From NCBI GenBank assembly GCA_951640165.1, contig OX621255.1:29176001-29240000 (forward strand): a stretch of 64,000 nt of DNA, written 5' to 3'. Position numbers and translations under genes: made by a program. The notes under the pieces were generated by a model. That model searched no databases. It was given only the letters and a program-made list of their open reading frames with translations, and was not told the origin of the DNA. Each line of letters opens with the position of its first letter. Within the stretch, counting starts at the first letter, position 1. The DNA comes from Pseudoips prasinana (Eukaryota > Arthropoda > Insecta > Lepidoptera > Nolidae). Positions 21,993 through 33,050 of the stretch are shown here, piece after piece.

Positions 21993-22829
21993 TAATAAAT
22001 AATTATAATTAATAGTGTAGAGCCATGCCATAGCTACGCGCTTATTCGGGCCCGTCATCTCTTGCAGACAACCTTAGGGTACTGCAGAAACGCACTGACG
22101 AGAAATGTTATCTGACAGCATTTTTACTGAGAAAGCAAAAAAAATATCAGTCAAGGTCCCACTGTAAACAAACTGTAAGCCAAGTAATTCCAATAAATAT
22201 ATTACCACGTCTCAGTTATTCGTTATCGTCTGTAATCACATTTTAAACAAGGTTACTTTACTCTTGCACCCGTAGAAAGTTAATCCCAAATTATTAATGG
22301 AACGCTTACAGTAAAACTTTCACGACATTAAATTACATTTGGACATATTGTATGCTCTGTGGAAATGTTACTGAAATCTGCAATAAATAATTGTATTATT
22401 ACAAAAAAGGGTGTCCATGTTGAACTCAATTAGTAATAAATACTCTCGACCTTGTTTCTGGTGGAGGTTCTTTTCTGTTACATGGCACGGTCATATTTTT
22501 TAATCAAACTTCTTAAGCGGAGATTCAAAGTTGGCAATCCAAGCAATAAAAAAATTAGAATGCGTGAATCCTTTTTTTTAACATGAAGAATAAGAAAGGC
22601 ATGATGCAGAGACAAAGAAAACGAATACCATATATTTATTTATTAAGGATGAAAGAAAGCCTAATCGGAGACATTCTCATGGAAGAACTGAAACCGGCAT
22701 GAGTCTATGTATGTATGTATATATATAATGCCTTTACGGTATTATGTTCATACATGCATACCTAGACTAGACGAATTTTAACTGTTCCATGCTTGTATAT
22801 TTTGGATGCATGTATATTTGTATTTAAAC

Positions 22830-23225
22830 ATAGGAACCTATTTCAGGAAGCCTCTAGTTCTTATAGTAGACGGGCGCGACATCAGCATAAATTAGACAGA
22901 CCTTTAGACATCTAATAATATATAATGTGTATTAAAATATTCAATAAGATTCCTAATAATTTTAAATCAATGACATTTTCTAAATTTAAAAAAGATTTAA
23001 CGCGGTGGCTTGCTCAAAAATGTTTTTATAGCATTCATGATTTCTTTGAATTTAAATTTGATATTGACATTATATTGTTAGATTGTGCTTTTGAAAAACA
23101 GTAATGTATTTAGCTTCATAAGAATATTTGTACGCTCGTAAGAGCAAAACATAGTGGGCCATGATTAATTTATAACACCTTTAATGTACCTGTGTTTGTT
23201 GTCAAATAAACATTATTCTATTCTG
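22830..23225 (+). pseudogene. LINE C-terminal fragment
   Basis: One plus-strand frame reads IFNKIPNNFKSMTFSKFKKD and continues to a stop at ~23104. It resembles the end of a CR1/Jockey-superfamily polyprotein. A 3' UTR ending in 'ttattctattctgttcta' follows. No RT motif remains. Confidence 0.6.
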
Positions 23226-23227
23226 TT

Positions 23228-23336
23228 CTACTCACGCCTGTTTCCTAGAGGGGTACGCAGAGTGCGAGAGATTTCCAATTGTCATGATCTTTGTACACCT
23301 CTTTTTATACACATTATATTCTTCATACATGCTCAT
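23228..23336 (-). pseudogene. LINE-D 3' end, decayed
   Basis: Landmarks 'ctcacgcctgtttcctagag', 'tgtacacctctttt' and 'cttcatacatgctc' match the 2690 and 19705 copies, with an internal deletion. It abuts the SINE-5S at 23338. Confidence 0.65.
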
Positions 23337-23337
23337 A

Positions 23338-23588
23338 GACAGATGCTCTCACCAGTCCGTAAGTGATTGGTGAGGTTAAGCAACTAGGCTCGCGGTCAAT
23401 ACATAGATGAGTGACCGCGAAAGTGGTTTAATTTCTGAGCGTCTCCCTGCTTCGTAGGGCACGTTAAGCTGATGTTCCTGGTTGTAGTCACTAGGCAACA
23501 GTCGTTAAGCCATGTCAGAGGCCCACTGGGCGGCTTGAACAACTCTGACACTAGGGTAACCACTGCCCATACGATAAGTAAGTAAGGT
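23338..23588 (+). mobile_element. SINE-5S, full-length copy
   Basis: The head contains 'gtgaggttaagcaactaggc', 'gcggtcaatacatag' and 'atgagtgaccgcg'. The body contains 'cacgttaagctgatgttcc' and 'ccactgggcggcttgaacaa'. The tail is 'gataagtaagtaag'. It is one of the best copies of the family. Confidence 0.85.
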
Positions 23589-23824
23589 ATTTGGGAAATT
23601 GCCATCATAAATGAAATCCATGCAAACTTGGCAAATCGCATCACTACGTTTTACTAAGTTACGGTAAACAATGGTTACAAAATTATAAAACTGTATAAGT
23701 TTCAATACTTTACGATGCTGGCAAGCATCGCACGGCATTCCACTTAATGCAATTTCATTAAAAGTTGACAGCCACTTAAGTGGTACAATTTATTGAATCG
23801 ATTGTCAGTATATTCTTCATACTT

Positions 23825-24075
23825 ATATTATCATCATCATATCAGCCGAAAGACGTCCAAAGCTGGACAAAGGCCTCCCCCAAAGATCTCCACAAGTGCC
23901 ATGCCGGTCTGTTTGCCAAAGTTCTCGAGTGGAGACCACGAATCTACAAGGTGGACCGACGATCTAGTAAGGGTCTCGGGAAATCGTTGGATGCAGGCAG
24001 GACAAGGTCGGCCATTTTGGAGATCCTTGCCGAAGGCTTTTGTCCAGTGGCCGTCTTTCAGCTGATATAATGGTC
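23825..24075. mobile_element. Head-to-head pair of RTE 3' ends
   Basis: 23825-23903 is an RTE 3' end on the minus strand. From 23904 the sequence reads the RTE C-terminus on the plus strand (KVLEWRPR, RWTDDLV, RWMQAGQGR) through to its own 3' end at 24075. Both halves carry the terminal sequence, so this is not a simple one-element inversion. It forms a long imperfect palindrome. Confidence 0.8.
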
Positions 24076-24111
24076 TTATGCCGCCCGCATCCAGCGGTTT
24101 CAATAGCTGCT

Positions 24112-24141
24112 GCACAAAATAGATTACTATCTATTTTGTGC
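24112..24141. repeat. Perfect 13-bp hairpin, 4-nt loop
   Basis: Arms 24112-24124 and 24129-24141 are exactly complementary around 'tact'. It lies between two RTE ends. Confidence 0.9.
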
Positions 24142-24175
24142 TGCAGTCACAAAATTATTTCTAGTTGAAAAATGT

Positions 24176-24432
24176 CATCATCATCATCATATCAGCCGAA
24201 AGACGTCCAATGCTGGACAAAGGCCTCCCCCAAAGATCTCCACAATTGCCGGTCTTGCGCTATCCGCATCCAGCGATTTCCACTGACCCGCACAAGATCA
24301 TCGGTCCACCGTGTAGGGGGCCTGCCCACGCTGCGTCTTCCGGTTCGTGGTCGCCACTCAAGAACCTTTCTGCCCCAGCGGAAATTCTTACGGCTATGTC
24401 GGTCACTTTCGCCTGCATAGCCTGTTGAAAAA
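24176..24432 (-). pseudogene. RTE-type LINE 3' end
   Basis: The plus strand shows the (TCA)n tail at 24177-24190 and then the RTE C-terminal block in reverse ('cgaaagacgtccaatgctgg' onward). Coding similarity to the 11008 copy runs for ~75 codons with a deletion near 24380. Confidence 0.8.
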
Positions 24433-24756
24433 TGTAGTTTGCTTTTTTCTTCAAATTATAGATCGCTTCGTGGGTGGGTGGCGAGTTGTATCGTACGATG
24501 CAAAAGTTTTACAATGGACCGCGCGGTTCGTTGTAACTAATTAACTGCTTGTACCAATTGGCCACAGTTATTTTACAGCACTATATGGGGCTAAATTTTA
24601 AAACCAGCTCATAATGAACCTCGAAAGGAGCCTAGAATTATTATATTGCGATTTAACAAATACTGCGTTTTACTAATTGATATGCTTATCAATTAGTGAA
24701 ACGGGAACTAGTTACTCTCGATTGGTTAACAATTTTTATATATAATTCATTAATTA

Positions 24757-25026
24757 CACTGCGTCATTAGTTTAGTGGTAGCATGTATACCGCAGATAAT
24801 GAAAGTTATTTTGTGTTTTTTTTTGTTAAGAAAATTACTCACTATCTGCACGAAATCTGGAAGTCAGTAAGCACGCAAAGTCGTCAGTCCTGTACCTGAC
24901 CACTTTCCGATCATGTTGCTAAACATCCCATCAGATCATGAGAGCGATGGAATAGAAAATACTACTGTGTTCATGCACACACATGTGTACTATAATACAT
25001 ATGTCCCGCACAGATAGCTAGTCAGG
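24757..25026 (+). mobile_element. SINE-D copy
   Basis: The head 'cattagtttagtggtagcat' is a decayed A box. The body from 24895 ('ctgtacctgaccactttccg', 'atcatgagagcgatggaata', 'tatgtcccgcacagat') matches SINE-D at 30333 and 59573. The B-box region is replaced or lost. Confidence 0.65.
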
Positions 25027-25029
25027 GGA

Positions 25030-26080
25030 AAATTATATGTAAATGACTGCATAAAATAAGTTCTCGCATCTGACGTGATGTGTGACCGTGCGTTCCGCGA
25101 TGAAATGATTATTGTTATTATGAATTAAAATCTAATGAACATTATCTTGATGCAAAATATCACGCTAGTGAATTATAGTTTTTCCATTGCATCTGTCGAC
25201 ATGGTTCAACGAGAAATTCGATGCAAATCGCAAACTATCACCCGTTGAGAGTAGCACGTTCCCTCGACACGTGCCAAAGGCAACTAAGTGACTATGTAGA
25301 CTTGAACAATAAACCTTAGCTGTGCCTGTTACACTGCCAATACTTACTAAATAAATAGATAAAAACCGAATACAAGTAAAATATAGAACAATTTTTTTAT
25401 CTGTACCATTTATACGTAAATGATATTATAAAATAAATTCTCGCATCCGTAGACGATGAGTTTTCCACGATGTAGTGATAAGTATGTACTAGTATTAGTA
25501 AATATAGTTATTAATCATTTTAGTTTTTTAGAGGCATCATCAATGACGCGGTTCAATCGGAAACTCGATACAAATCGCAGACTTCCAAGCGTTGTAACTC
25601 GTTCCCTCGACACGTGCCAAAAGCAACTAAGTGGCTATGTAAGTAACTTGACCAATAAAAAATCTTAGGGTGCCTTTGTAACTACATGTACTGCTTGCAC
25701 CCACACATATTAAATCCTAATATCCTATGAACATTATAATTGCGAAAGCTTGTGAGTAAAATGTATGGATGTTTGTTAGTCTTTCACGCAAAAATAAACC
25801 TTTAATAAACAAGTAGATAAAAACGTGAATGATTTCATAAGTTCTGGTATCCATAAAAATCGAGTTTTTCACTATGAAATGATTATTGTATTTCTAAATC
25901 AAGCTAATCGATTATTCTAATGAAAATATAGTTATTAATTACGCGGTTTAATCGGAAACTCGATGCAAATCACAAACTATCACGCGTTGGGAATAACTGG
26001 TTCCCTCGGCACGTGCCAAAAGCAACTAAGTGGCTATGTAGGTGACTTGAACAATAAATCTTAGCGGCGCCTCTGTAAAG
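25030..26080. repeat. Three diverged tandem units with conserved CACGTG core
   Basis: Units at about 25030-25335, 25415-25680 and 25815-26080 share a core of about 40 bp around 'ttccctcgacacgtgcc', 'caactaagtggctatgta' and 'cttgaacaataaa'. CACGTG lies at 25268-25273, 25611-25616 and 26010-26015. Outside the core the units are much less alike. No terminal repeats or coding potential were seen. Confidence 0.75.
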
Positions 26081-26399
26081 AGTCATATCAATTACTTTTT
26101 ATAACTCCGTACATTGTACTGCAACTTTCAATCCGATTTGCTTTCAACACTTTATTTTACCGACCCTAAAGTGAGAGTTTAGTTCATTTGTAGTTAACAT
26201 TTTTGTAAATAAGGTCATGTGTGAGTAGTGTTTCGCACGAGAGGTGTGATGGTCGTAAAGATATACAATGAGCGTGGTGGCCCCGACGAATAACACCAAC
26301 CCATCTCATCCCGTGGGGGGTGCAGTAGCGGATTCGGACGATCTAAGGATTACTGCACTTCATACGACATGATACCTTTATGAGGAATATTATTGAAAG

Positions 26400-26560
26400 C
26401 AAAATAGTGGCAAGGAGAGGATGACGAAGCCCAAGAAGGACCTATATGGATCAGATAAAGGGAAAATTAAATGTAATGTCGTATCAAGAAGTCAAAGCGC
26501 TCGCCGAAAGTCAAGACGATTGGAAGAAGCTCCACCGACAAGAGCATAGCTATAGCATAT
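26400..26560 (+). pseudogene. LINE C-terminal fragment
   Basis: One plus frame reads PRRTYMDQIKGKLNVMSYQE followed by ALAESQDDWKKLHRQEHS. This is the style of a LINE polyprotein C-terminus (basic, ending in an RQEHS-type motif). A stop interrupts the start of the block. The clade is uncertain. Confidence 0.55.
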
Positions 26561-26565
26561 AATAA

Positions 26566-26806
26566 TATCAAGGGACGATTTCACACAGATAATCCTAGCC
26601 CCAAACTAAGCAAAGCTTGTACTATGGGTACCAGGCGACGATATACATACTTATATAGATAGATAAATACTTATATACATAGAAAACATCCATGACTCAG
26701 AAACAAATATTCGTGCTCATCACGCAAATATTTGCACTTACCGGGATTCGAACCCAGGATCACCAGCTTCGTAAGCAGGAGCACTACCAACTAGGCTACG
26801 GTGACC
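26566..26806 (-). mobile_element. SINE-B copy
   Basis: On the minus strand the head starts GGTCACCGTAGCCTAGTTGG with a perfect A box (TAGCCTAGTTGG) and a B box (GGTTCGAATCC, plus strand ggattcgaaccc at ~26741). The 3' half ends in 'gtgtgaaatcgtccc'. Three copies are seen here (26566, 38925, 60481). Confidence 0.85.
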
Positions 26807-26834
26807 TATATGATGATGATGAAGGATTATTGAC

Positions 26835-26935
26835 GGGCTGGTTGGCATGGTTGGTAAATACTTGCCTTTTACGCAGCAGGACCGAGGACTTATATTTGTG
26901 TGCATGCTTTAAAATAAATATACTGGGTAAGTTAC
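26835..26935 (+). mobile_element. SINE-A head fragment
   Basis: The fragment has 'gacgggctggttggcatggt' plus 'aaatacttgccttttacgc' and a decayed continuation to 'tttgtgtgcatg'. The frame 26692-27108 crosses this and SINE-B and is not a gene. Confidence 0.65.
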
Positions 26936-27777
26936 TTTGTGTCAATTACACCCCGTCTCACCGTTCTGGTAAGCACCGTCGTCTCAGGAACGCCTTGAAT
27001 GATCGGTTAGATGAGATCTCCACTTACCTGGAACAAATAAAGATAATTAGAGACTCTCGAGACAATACACACCAATATTATTCAACAAATATATATAACT
27101 ACAACTGATATATCGTACTCGTCGGACAAGGGTATGACCGCTAAATTCGCCGCGACCACCAGCGTTCTCCATAACCCTTTGTTTGCATTCGTAGCAATGA
27201 AACGCCCTTTCCAATCCTCAATCGAACAAGATGCCCTCATATTGTCATATAAACAGTTACACAAAACGTGCCTGAAAAGTAATGATTCTCTAATGCATCT
27301 TCCGTCGGCAACCGCCCAGAGTCGAAGTTCGAATCCCAATAAGAGTGCCCTCCGGCGGCGTGGGTTTGTAGTTTTGTCCGGTGAAGAAGTGAAAGCCTCC
27401 TAGGATAATTGTAAAAGTTATTTAAAAAAGGTATCATCGTTCGAAGAGTATAAATTACTTATAAATAGTAATAATAAATGTATATATATTTATATATATA
27501 TATATATAGGAAATGGCCTCAATTCTATGGAAATAAGACATAAGCCACTTTTAACCGACAATTTTTAACCTAATTTCAGGTCAGAAAAACGTTGTCAATT
27601 CAACAGTGTTTTTAACGGTTTTATCATGGAAGTTTTAATATGTTACTTTGAATGTTGATAAAAATATCCACTCGTATAGCTAGTTACCTCTAATTTCATA
27701 GTATATGGCTTATATAAATACAAGGTAAAAATCAGCATAACGAAATCTGATGCTCAAAGTTCAGTAGAAAGAAATTA

Positions 27778-27975
27778 TCATCATTACAGCTGAATAGAAA
27801 AATAGTCCACTGCTGAACTAGCTTCCCCCAAGAATCACTTTGGTGGATATGCCATAATCACCACGCTGGGCAGATGGGTTGGCGATCGCAACAAGGTGGT
27901 CATAGTACTGAGAAGGAAGCTAATCCCCATTCTCTGGTAGATATTCCCTCCGGTCGACTTCTACGTCCGGCTTTA
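27778..27975. repeat. Rep-B copy
   Basis: The same order of blocks as at 8121, ending 'gtcgacttctacgtcc', directly followed by the (TAGA)n tail of the LINE at 27976. Confidence 0.65.
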
Positions 27976-28833
27976 GATAGATAGATAGATAGAGTACACT
28001 TTATTGCACCAAAAGAAACAATACATGACTTAAAAATAAGCAAATACAGGTACAATCGGCGGTCTTATTGCTTTGTAGCAATCTCTTCCAGACAACCGTT
28101 GGGTGGACAAGGAAAACAGTAAGTTAGAAAAGGCAGTAGCTGTAAGTGTACAGTCAAGTATTCAAAGTTATGTACATAAATACAATTTACATAAACATAC
28201 TTATATTTTAAATACTAATAATACTATACTATAATAATATACTATACATACAATATACATCTATTCAATTAAGGAGTTTTGAAAAAGGAGGTTACAAAAA
28301 GCAGTTAAGAGATAAAAAACATAAATTATGAAGATGATTTAAAGCGATAAAAAGTGTTTTTTTAAAGAAATTTTGAATGAGGTCAGAGTTTGTGCACGTC
28401 TTATTTCTACAGGAAGTAAATTCCATAGCCGAGCTGCTTGGACAGAAAAAGATTTATCATAAAAATCTGTAGAGTGCACTGGAATATGTAGTTTTAAGTT
28501 CTCTGATGATCTCAAAGACCTAGAATGTGTATCACAAACGAATTCAAACCGTTGCTTAAGGTAAATAGGAGCTGTTGGATTAAACAAAATATTGTAAAGG
28601 AGACAAAGTATGTGAGTATTACGGCGAAGTCGGATTGGTAACCACTCGAGTTTTTTACGAAATTCGGTGACGTGATCGTATTTGCGGAGTCCAAATACGA
28701 ATCTAATACAGAAATTTTGGAGGCGCTCGAGTTTATCAAGTTTGTCCTCTGTAAGGTCAAGATAACTGGCAGCAGCATAGTCAAGGATGGGAAAAAGAGG
28801 CTTTACCACACAGTCAAAAAAATTTAAGATCAC
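27976..28833 (-). pseudogene. 5'-truncated CR1/Jockey-type LINE
   Basis: The minus frame 28339-28833 (164 codons) is the segment after the RT catalytic core: FPILDYAAASYLDLTEDKL, ERLQNFCIRFVFGLRK, HSRSLRSSENLKLHIP and SVQAARLWNLLP before the stop. A ~360-bp 3' UTR and a (TAGA)n tail at 27977-27998 follow. The frame is open over its whole length, so this is a relatively young truncated insertion. Confidence 0.8.
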
Positions 28834-28993
28834 GTTAAAATTTTCATGAATTTCTTGAACTGTCTACGTCTTCCTGGTCGTGTTGGCTTGCTGTTCCTCC
28901 CAAATTATACACACACCATCGATGGAGCATGACTAGTGGATTACAAATGTCGGTGCACCCATCAGTGATATGCAATTAGTTATGTGTCACAGT

Positions 28994-29481
28994 TAGTGTT
29001 GAAAATGACTAAAGTGACTGAATTAGACTGACTGTCATTTACGATCAAATTGGTCAAAAATGGTCATTAACTGTCAAAAATAGTCATTTTCAGTCAATTT
29101 GATTTCAGTAATATTTTAGTATCAACTCCTAAATTGAAACAAAAAAGTGTTTTTATGACTTATTGTGTTATGACTTATTATGTTAATCATTTTTCATTTT
29201 ACATTTCTAATCATGCGTGCATTTAAGACAAAATGGCAACATCGCATCGCCTCGCGCAGACTTTGATGTCGTCTTATCCTCTCATTATATAATACAAAAT
29301 AAAACGTTACTTCATTTAAACTTGCATATAAATTCGGTACCTAAATAAATAAATAATTGGGTGGTAGTCGAGAATAGACAATAATATTTGAGTCAAATTG
29401 ACTGAATTTGACAGTAAATGAACGGTCATTTAAGGTTTATGACAATTGTGACTAGTCATATTCAGTCATTATACATCTCTA
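28994..29481. mobile_element. hAT-type MITE with perfect 8-bp target duplication
   Basis: The element begins TAGTGTTGAAAATGACT and ends AGTCATTATACATCTCTA (reverse TAGAGATGTATAATGACT), the TAG-N-G-N-TG type of hAT ends. The 8 bp GTCACAGT lies directly on both sides (28986-28993 and 29482-29489). Several TGACT/AGTCA motifs occur subterminally. At 488 bp and without an open frame it is non-autonomous. The perfect target duplication suggests recent insertion. Confidence 0.9.
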
Positions 29482-29814
29482 GTCACAGTTATGCAATTGG
29501 TAACATCATGGAGAAAAGAAGTTCCTCTTGCCTCTTACAATACTGATAGATTTGCTATTATAATTTGTATGTTCAACTCGCTTTATATTGTTTCTTTAGA
29601 TGCACAGTAAAGATTGTATTTATCCATCTATCTCTTCTTCTTGTAGATGTTAAATAAAAATAAATAAATAGTCATTAACAATGCATAACGGAATTACGTA
29701 TTAGGCAAAGAGAATTTAAGAGAAGTAGGGCACAGCGCTCATTCCTCAAAATACAGCCCGACTGGGGAAGTAATAACATTAATACCTTAATGTTGTATTT
29801 CTAAGTGTAAATAA

Positions 29815-29990
29815 GGTTGCCAATGGCCATCGGGGTAAGCAACACACGATTGCAAATTCTTTTAAAGGCAGGCAACGCACCCACGACTCCTCTGATGTTG
29901 CAAGTGTACATGGGTGGTGGTGATCACTTACCACCAGGTGACCCATATGCTCATTATGTCTGCGGCTAATAAATATAAGTACAAAAAAAA
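29815..29990 (+). pseudogene. Jockey-like LINE 3' end
   Basis: The sequence 'aaggcaggcaacgcaccc', 'ctctgatgttgcaagtgta', 'gtgatcacttaccaccaggt' and a terminal A run (29983-29990) match a common lepidopteran LINE end; 49780-50090 is the inverted counterpart. Only the last few codons and the 3' UTR are present. Confidence 0.7.
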
Positions 29991-30332
29991 ATTAAGTCGG
30001 TTTCAAAATCCTCTGTCATAAAAAGAATGCGTTCAAGAAACTTTCAAATTAAGGTTAACACCTGTCAGTTATTAGAATTGTTATTTAACAAATAATAATA
30101 GGGCTGCATACCATAATATATTAACTGTGGGAATTCTCAGAATGGTTCCATTGTGCTTAGACGTATAAAACTGAGACAGGTACCTATTATTTAACACTGT
30201 TCATGGTTTATTACGATTGTTAAATAACTTCGTAGCTTAAAGCTTTACACATAAAATGTTTTTAAGTAGTATGATATTTATTTGTCTTCCGTGCTGTTAA
30301 GCGCCTTGACATACATAATAATAAATAATGTC

Positions 30333-30680
30333 CAAATTCCGGCCACGGCGGCCAGTCTCAATAGAGATTAGCCATCTGAGCGGGACATATTATAGTGCTC
30401 AGGTGTGTGCGCAGACACAGGAGCACTTTCTATTCCATCACTCTCATGATCCCCGATGAGACGCCTAGCGACATGACCGGAAAGAGGTCAGGTACAGGAC
30501 CGATGGCTTTACGTGCTCTCCGAGGCACGGGAGTATAATACCGCCAACTCCCAGACTTCGGGCTGATGCTGAGAAATTTTTCTTTTTACAGAAAACTCCC
30601 AAAATCACTTTTGGCCCGACCCGGGATTTGAAACTAGGACCTCGTTTTCTGCTACCGCTAGACCAACGAGGCAGTCGTGG
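30333..30680 (-). mobile_element. SINE-D, full-length copy
   Basis: On the minus strand the head starts GACTGCCTCGTTGGTCTAG (A box), with a B-box-like 'gtttcaaatcccgggtcggg', then a long body to 'gccgtggccggaattt'. At ~350 bp it is longer than the other SINEs here. Other copies are at 24757, 59573 and 61936. Confidence 0.8.
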
Positions 30681-30689
30681 CAGTGACAT

Positions 30690-31735
30690 ACATACCTACT
30701 ATTGGAAACAAATTTAACAGATCACTTGATAAGACTATTAAACCCTTAAAATTTATCCTCGGTGTTTTTGTAGCTGGCTTCTTTATTTTTATTCTCTCAT
30801 TTTGTGGGCTCTAGCCTGGGCCTGTCATTCTGTATCCCGCTTTCCTCTCGAGGGAAGCGGAACTACATTTTTTTCTAATTCTTCCTTGTTTTTTTCTGAT
30901 AAAATTCGTCGCGGGATCCAAGACAGTTTAAGCCTTTCCCCAGAACATGCCTGAGCCTCACCGCTCAGTGTCATTTCTTCGTGTGCTACTGTTGATCTTG
31001 GCTTACATGAGTTGCAGTTGTTGGTAAAAGGGACTAGTCCCATTAAATAAATGGAAATTTGATTAAGTGGGACCTACTTATGGATGAGAAACGTCTATAG
31101 CTCGAACTAATTCTGAGGATGCGACACTTTTGCAGTGAATAATAATAAAATTTGTTTATTTCTCTTCACAAAATAGGGTTATAAAGCTTATAATAAAATT
31201 AGCAAATAACAATTTAGTGCCAAGTTGAGACCCCACATTGTGAGAGACTGGTGCCTGATGTAGGTTTAAAAAAAACTGTATTACAGATCACCAGGACCTC
31301 CCACGCGGTTTTTGATGCTTACAAGGCTACGTAAACAAGCTTATAATTAAAACAAATAAAAGTATTAACAATAGTAAGGTAGTGAAAAGTAATAATAGAC
31401 ACGGCACATAGGAATGCAGATAGGAGCACCTATGTTAGTGGAGCAAATAAACCTCTATATCCGAGATTAGTTCTACAAATTCAAATTGAAAACGAATACA
31501 ATTTTATGGTCACAATTACCTCTATAATTGAGATGGCGAGTGTATTAACTGTAACTGGTATAAAATCAATTGGTTACCTCTTGGATATTATTGCAGATAC
31601 ATTCCGTTTTGTTCACTAATTCTTAGTCAAACTTCAAAATTCCGGGTGGCATTTGAGGTTTGACTTGGCTAACTGTGCCTAAATTATACATTTTGCATTA
31701 GGTTTCAATTAGGCGCCGCTATCGTTACGATGTTT
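30690..31735. other. No recognised gene
   Basis: The region has anonymous AT-rich sequence. The short frame 30825-31043 on the minus strand has no recognisable domain. Confidence 0.45.
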
Positions 31736-31738
31736 ATT

Positions 31739-31816
31739 AGAATTAAGAATATAAGAATTTTGTTTGTTACCCTTTTTAGAATTAAGAATATTAGAATTTT
31801 GTTTGTTACCCTTTTT
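31739..31816. repeat. Two-unit 39-bp tandem repeat
   Basis: Units 31739-31777 and 31778-31816 are almost identical ('agaattaagaata', 'tagaattttgtttgttaccc'). They abut the MITE that begins at 31818. Confidence 0.85.
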
Positions 31817-31817
31817 T

Positions 31818-32054
31818 GAAGTTATACTTCTTTTGCCGCTATGGAGAAAAATGATGAGAGTGATTTTTTACGATGCGCGCGCACACCGACCGAAAAAATT
31901 TAACAGCATGAAGTTAGTTCTAGGTGGTATGACAGTGAATTTTTACGACGCGCGCGTCTGCGCGCGCATCGTAAAAATAACAGTATGAAGTTAGTTCTAG
32001 GTGGTATGAAAATTGATAACTATGTTCAAGTTGTATATTAAGAAGTATAACTTC
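31818..32054. mobile_element. MITE with 15-bp inverted ends and CG-rich palindromes
   Basis: The left end GAAGTTATACTTCTT (31818-31832) and right end AAGAAGTATAACTTC (32040-32054) are exact inverses. Inside, 'atgaagttagttctaggtgg' occurs twice in direct orientation (31908 and 31985). CpG-rich stretches (gacgcgcgcgtctgcgcgcg at ~31949) can fold on themselves. Superfamily and target duplication were not determined. Confidence 0.75.
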
Positions 32055-32419
32055 TAACGCGTGTACATAAGTACACACAAGTTTTTTTTTTGTTATTGGT
32101 TTTTTTTTATAATCGTACCTCTATAATCGATATAACATCTTTTCTCACCTCTATTAATAACACCCTCTGTAAATAAGAGAGATATTATTTATACCTAGAT
32201 ATTTGAGACATTGGGCATGTATAAAACCTTCTTAAGTGGAACCAAGACCACCGTCCACCAGAGGACAACTTTCTGTTGATATTATGATGATGACGAAAAA
32301 GTATGCAATTTGGCGGATGTATAAGCTTTTTTGTAAAGCCGTATAACGTTGGTATAACCGTAGATTTTTATATAGTACCCTAAATAGTTAGACAAAGGAA
32401 AAACTGAGAAACAAATAGC

Positions 32420-32978
32420 AAAAAAACAAGTGCGAGTCGGACCCGCCCATGAAGGGTTCCGTAGCAGCAAGTAACAGTATAAAAGTTCTTGTAGTAATTG
32501 ATTGTATGAAAGGGAAATTACGGTTTATGATATATGACGTATTGAAAAAAAACTACTTACTAGATCTCGTTTACACCAATTTTCGGTGGAAATTGGCAAA
32601 GTAATGTATATCATATATTTTTTTTAGTTTTATCCCTTTTTTATTATAGAGCATTTACCACTTTGGAAGTGTCTATCGCGCAAACTATTCACTTTAGAAA
32701 ATAATCATATTAGGAACCTCGATGAGATGGAAAAAAAATAGAGTTTCAGTTCTAAGTATGTAGAAGGGTTTTTTTTTCTATTTTTGTGTGAATATCATAA
32801 TGCGGTACACAGAATACACCGACTTACCAAGTTTCAACATTATAGTCCTTATGGTTTCGGAAAAAGTGGCTGTGATATACGGACAGACAGACAAACAGAC
32901 AGACGGACGGACGGACAGACAGACAGACATGACGAACCTATAAGGGTTTCGTTTTTTTTTTTACGGAACCCTAAAAAC
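32420..32978. mobile_element. Dispersed element with AGGGTTCCGTA inverted ends
   Basis: Near the left end there is 'gaagggttccgtagc' and at the right end 'tttacggaaccct'. The head 'caagtgcgagtcgg' and the (ACAG/ACGG)n run at 32882-32930 are typical of an element I know as common in insect genomes. No coding capacity. The exact termini are uncertain. Confidence 0.65.
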
Positions 32979-33050
32979 CACATTAATATTACATTGTTTA
33001 TGGTTTAGAATTTTTATCGTTGTAGAGTCACTGCCGAACAGGGTATACTA

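Noticed and set aside
23370..23430. 5S rRNA gene
   Set aside because: Only the internal promoter part is similar. The 5' and 3' parts of 5S rRNA are missing and the body is SINE-like.
26745..26806. Possible tRNA gene (TAGCCTAGTTGG and GGTTCGAATCC)
   Set aside because: Three copies share the same 3' extension and tail, so this is SINE-B. A true tRNA gene would not carry the body.
26692..27108. 138-codon open frame
   Set aside because: It starts in SINE-B, crosses SINE-A and anonymous sequence, and has no domain.
32882..32930. CRISPR-like short repeats
   Set aside because: The run is an (ACAG/ACGG)n microsatellite inside a dispersed element. There are no spacers, and the genome is eukaryotic.
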